DNA from: Rhizobacter sp. AJA081-3
GTDB lineage: Bacteria > Pseudomonadota > Gammaproteobacteria > Burkholderiales > Burkholderiaceae_C
Assembly (NCBI RefSeq): GCF_017795745.1
Contig: NZ_CP059067.1
Span: forward strand, 4,774,001-4,838,000
Reading direction: 5' to 3'
Length of the DNA: 64,000 bases
Shown here: in pieces, positions 61,739-64,000 of the stretch
How positions within the stretch are numbered: the first letter of the stretch is position 1
Layout of the letters: each line of letters starts with the position of its first letter
Made by a program: the position numbers and the translations under genes
The notes under the pieces: generated by a model
The model's database searches: none
Seen by the model: only the letters and a program-made list of their open reading frames with translations
Told to the model about the DNA's origin: nothing

Positions 61739-62408
61739 AGAGCACCTTCAGCAACCAGCGGTTCAGGTCGGCCACCTCTTCAGGGCATACCGAATGCTCC
61801 ATCGGGTAGTCGTGCCACTCGACGCCGTGCCCCAGCGCTGCCAGCCTGTCGCGCGACGCTGTGCCGCGCTGCAGCGCCACCACCGGGTCCTGCGTGCCGT
61901 GGGCCAGGAAGATCGGCACGTCGTGGTTCGCAGGGCTGCGCTCGGCCGCCGTGGTGTCGGCCAGCGGCAGGTAGCCCGACATCCCGGCCAGCCCGGCCAG
62001 CCGCTCGCCGTAGCGCAGCCCGGCCATCAGCGTCATCGCGCAGCCCTGCGAGAAGCCGGCCAGCACGATGCGGTTCGCCGCCACGCCTCGTTCGCGCTCG
62101 CGATCGAGCAGCGCGGTGATGGCCGCGCACGATTCGCGCAGGCCGGCTTCGTCTTCGCTGCGCTGCAGGTCGGTGCCGAGGATGTCGTACCAGGCGCGCA
62201 TGCGGTAGCCGCCGTTGATCGTCACCGGGCGCACCGGCGCGTTCGGGAAGATGAAGCGCACCGGGCCGACGGCGTCGAGGTCGAGCTCCTCGCAGATCGG
62301 CACGAAGTCGTTGCCGTCGGCGCCCAGGCCGTGCAGCACGATGATGCTGGCGGCGGGGTTCGGGCCGGTCTCGCCTTCGAGGGTTTCGAGAAGTGGGGTG
62401 GCGCTCAT
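61728..62408 (-). CDS. Alpha/beta-hydrolase carboxylesterase/phospholipase family
   Basis: This is a 226-residue alpha/beta hydrolase. Nucleophile elbow GFSQGCAM (Ser) is near residue 118, ending AHGTQDPVV (Asp) near 176 and PMEHSV (His) near 207; all three members of the triad are present. The LHGLGADGNDFVPICEEL start near residue 27 is typical of the bacterial carboxylesterase 1/phospholipase-like group. ATG 62408 is preferred over 62438. Natural substrate unknown; it faces a divergent kinase gene. Confidence 0.93.
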   Translation of the reverse strand: MSATPLLETLEGETGPNPAASIIVLHGLGADGNDFVPICEELDLDAVGPVRFIFPNAPVRPVTINGGYRMRAWYDILGTDLQRSEDEAGLRESCAAITALLDRERERGVAANRIVLAGFSQGCAMTLMAGLRYGERLAGLAGMSGYLPLADTTAAERSPANHDVPIFLAHGTQDPVVALQRGTASRDRLAALGHGVEWHDYPMEHSVCPEEVADLNRWLLKVLSTA

Positions 62409-62452
62409 GATCGACGGGTCGGTGGCGGGAGATGCCATTCTGAGGCCCTACA

Positions 62453-63097
62453 GTGCGGGCTGTGAGCCATCCGATCCCCGCCCCGTTCCTCGCCCGTGTC
62501 GACGCGCTTCTTGCCCAGGGCGGGCGCCGCCTGCTCGGCCTCGTCGGCCCGCCCGGCGCCGGCAAGTCCACGCTCGCGCAGGCGCTGCTCGGCGCGTTTC
62601 CCGGCGTGGCGCAGGTCGTGCCGATGGACGGCTTCCACCTCGCCAACCTCGAGCTCGCCCGGCTGGGCCGCGCCGGCCGCAAGGGCGCGCCCGACACCTT
62701 CGATGCCGCCGGCTACCTGGCCCTGCTGCAGCGGCTGCGAGAGCGGGAGCGCACCGACGAGATCGTCTACGCGCCCGAGTTCCGCCGCGAGATCGAGGAG
62801 CCGATCGCCGGCGCCATCGCCGTGCTGCCGGACACGCGGCTGGTGATCACCGAAGGCAACTACCTGCTGCTGGACGACGGCCCCTGGGCCGGCATTGCCC
62901 AGCTGCTCGACGACTGCTGGTACGTCGACATCGACCCGGTCTTGCGCACGGACCGGCTCGTCGCCCGCCATCGGCAGTTCGGCCGCAGCGCCGAGCAGGC
63001 GACCGACTGGGTGGCACAGACGGACGAACCCAATGCGCGGCGCATCGAGGCCACGCGCGAACGCGCCCGTGCCGTGTTCCGCTGGAGCGATGAATGA
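62453..63097 (+). CDS. P-loop kinase (nucleoside/pantothenate kinase-like)
   Basis: This is a 214-residue protein with P-loop GPPGAGKSTLAQALL near residue 33, then QVVPMDGFHLANLEL near 54 and FRREIEEPIAGAI near 110, the pattern of the uridine-kinase/pantothenate-kinase-like group. The start may be GTG 62453 or GTG 62462 (VSHPIPAPFLARV), 9 bases apart. The following MBL gene overlaps the stop in ATGA at 63094-63097. Substrate unknown. Confidence 0.88.
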   Translation: MRAVSHPIPAPFLARVDALLAQGGRRLLGLVGPPGAGKSTLAQALLGAFPGVAQVVPMDGFHLANLELARLGRAGRKGAPDTFDAAGYLALLQRLRERERTDEIVYAPEFRREIEEPIAGAIAVLPDTRLVITEGNYLLLDDGPWAGIAQLLDDCWYVDIDPVLRTDRLVARHRQFGRSAEQATDWVAQTDEPNARRIEATRERARAVFRWSDE

Positions 63098-63735
63098 GCT
63101 TTCGCCACCGCACCCTCCCCGTGACACCTTTTCAGCAAAATTGTTCGCTGGTCTGGGACGACGAGACGAAGCAGGCCGCCCTGATCGACCCCGGCGGCGA
63201 TATCCCGCTGCTGCTCGCCGCGGTGAAGGAACTCGGCCTGACGCTCGAGCAGCTCTGGCTGACGCACGCGCACATCGACCACGCCGGCGCCACCGGCACG
63301 CTGGCGCGCACGCTCGGCCTGCCGATCATCGGCCCTCACGAGGCCGACCAGTTCTGGATCGACGCGCTGCCGCAGCAGAGCCACATGTTCGGCTTCCCGC
63401 CGGCCGAGGCCTTCAGCCCGACGATCTGGCTGCACGACGGCGACTCGGTGCGCGTGGGCGGCTGCAAGCTGCAGGTGCGCCACTGCCCGGGGCACACGCC
63501 GGGGCACGTGGTGTTCTTCGAGCCGACGACGAAGCACGCCTTCGTCGGCGACGTGCTGTTCGCCGGCAGCATCGGCCGCACTGATTTCCCGCAGGGCGAC
63601 TTCGACACGCTGGTGCGCTCGATCACCACGCGGCTGTGGCCGATGGGCGACGACGTTCGCTTCACGCCCGGCCACGGGCCGCAGAGCAGCTTCGGCCAGG
63701 AGCGGCGCAGCAACCCGTTCGTCGGCGGCACCTGA
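63094..63735 (+). CDS. MBL-fold hydrolase, glyoxalase II-like
   Basis: This is a 213-residue metallo-beta-lactamase-fold hydrolase of the GloB/YcbL type. The metal motif THAHIDHAG is near residue 53, HCPGHTPGHVVFFEP near 130, FVGDVLFAGSIGRTDFP near 150 and FTPGHGPQSSFGQERRSNPF near the end, in the order expected for the group. Role in detoxification of thioesters is plausible. Coupled to the kinase gene by a 4-base overlap. Confidence 0.93.
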   Translation: MSFRHRTLPVTPFQQNCSLVWDDETKQAALIDPGGDIPLLLAAVKELGLTLEQLWLTHAHIDHAGATGTLARTLGLPIIGPHEADQFWIDALPQQSHMFGFPPAEAFSPTIWLHDGDSVRVGGCKLQVRHCPGHTPGHVVFFEPTTKHAFVGDVLFAGSIGRTDFPQGDFDTLVRSITTRLWPMGDDVRFTPGHGPQSSFGQERRSNPFVGGT

Positions 63736-63754
63736 GCGCGGATTCCCGCGCGGC

Positions 63755-63770
63755 CGGTGAATATTCACCG
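63755..63770. promoter_or_regulatory. 16-bp perfect palindrome, candidate operator
   Basis: CGGTGAATATTCACCG reads the same on both strands, 75 bases before the start of the last gene. Its AT-rich centre stands out against the local GC content. It looks like the binding site of a dimeric regulator, though a weak hairpin is possible. Confidence 0.5.
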
Positions 63771-63844
63771 CCTGCGCGAAGCGCTGTTACCTAAGCTCAC
63801 TTCCAACGGTGCGGGACCCGCTGTGCCGTCGAGGAGGAGCCCCC

Positions 63845-64000
63845 ATGTTCGACCTGCTCTCCCGCGTCGCCGCCAGCGACGCCCCTTCGCCCACCGTGCC
63901 GCCAGCGCACGACCAGCCCTACCGCGGGCCCGAGCGCCGCGGCGCCACGCTGACGCTGTGGCGCTGGCTCTCCGCCGCGCTCGACGAGATCGACTACGGC
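63845..64000 (+). CDS. Start of a gene of unknown function, cut by window end
   Basis: ATG 63845 follows a strong GAGGAGGAG site, and 52 codons run to the end: MFDLLSRVAASDAPSPTV then a Pro-rich part and YRGPERRGATLTLWRWLSAALDEID. The YRGPERRG stretch is a cytoplasmic linker often seen just before membrane segments in diverse sensor proteins. The likely operator 75 bases upstream fits its control. Nothing more can be said without the rest. Confidence 0.65.
   Translation, partial: MFDLLSRVAASDAPSPTVPPAHDQPYRGPERRGATLTLWRWLSAALDEIDYG

Overview
The window is a 64 kb piece of a GC-rich chromosome. Gene content and protein sequence point to a betaproteobacterium of the order Burkholderiales (Rubrivivax/Leptothrix/Methylibium-like); this is an inference from family resemblance, not a database result. 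Genes are dense, often overlap by 4 bases (ATGA or GTGA), and start codons are frequently GTG. I saw no tRNA, rRNA, insertion sequence, prophage or CRISPR array.

Layout. 0-5.7 kb: a cut-off response regulator, a cysteine-repeat secreted protein, two lipoproteins, RecQ and a von Willebrand A protein. 5.8-7.6 kb: an ECF sigma factor with a coupled membrane partner, divergent from the VWA gene. 7.7-12.2 kb: UvrA, a DsbA-fold isomerase and a secreted amidohydrolase. 12.2-12.6 kb: a histone-H1-like tail fused to a SWIB domain. 12.8-19.0 kb: a minus-strand iron-uptake operon, tonB-exbB-exbD-hemP-TonB-dependent receptor-piuC-FMN hydroxyacid oxidase. 19.1-20.7 kb: a TerC/Alx membrane protein behind a yybP-ykoY (manganese) riboswitch, and a small holin-like membrane protein. 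20.7-30.3 kb: PBP1C, a thioester alpha-2-macroglobulin and an M48 peptidase. 30.4 kb: moaC.

30.9-35.7 kb is a type IV pilus locus on the minus strand: two near-identical pilin genes in tandem, each with a sigma-54-like promoter, then a TfpX/TfpZ accessory protein, a small unknown ORF in the same frame, and a PglL/Wzy-type pilin glycosyltransferase. 35.9-41.7 kb is a compact signalling operon: membrane Ser/Thr kinase, PP2C phosphatase, FHA protein, CHASE2 adenylate cyclase and a metallo-beta-lactamase-fold protein resembling class II cyclic-nucleotide phosphodiesterases. Cyclase and putative phosphodiesterase overlap by 4 bases, so cAMP synthesis and breakdown look translationally coupled. This is the most interesting system in the window.

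41.8-64 kb is mostly housekeeping: a second TerC-family protein, sucCD, DUF2889, recA-recX with an SOS box, a TctD/TctE-like two-component system, a beta-hydroxyacid dehydrogenase behind the mreBCD-mrdA-rodA cell-shape cluster, divergent gatCAB, a DUF4124 protein, pyrE, exonuclease III, a carboxylesterase, a P-loop kinase, a glyoxalase-II-like hydrolase and the start of an unknown gene at the right edge.
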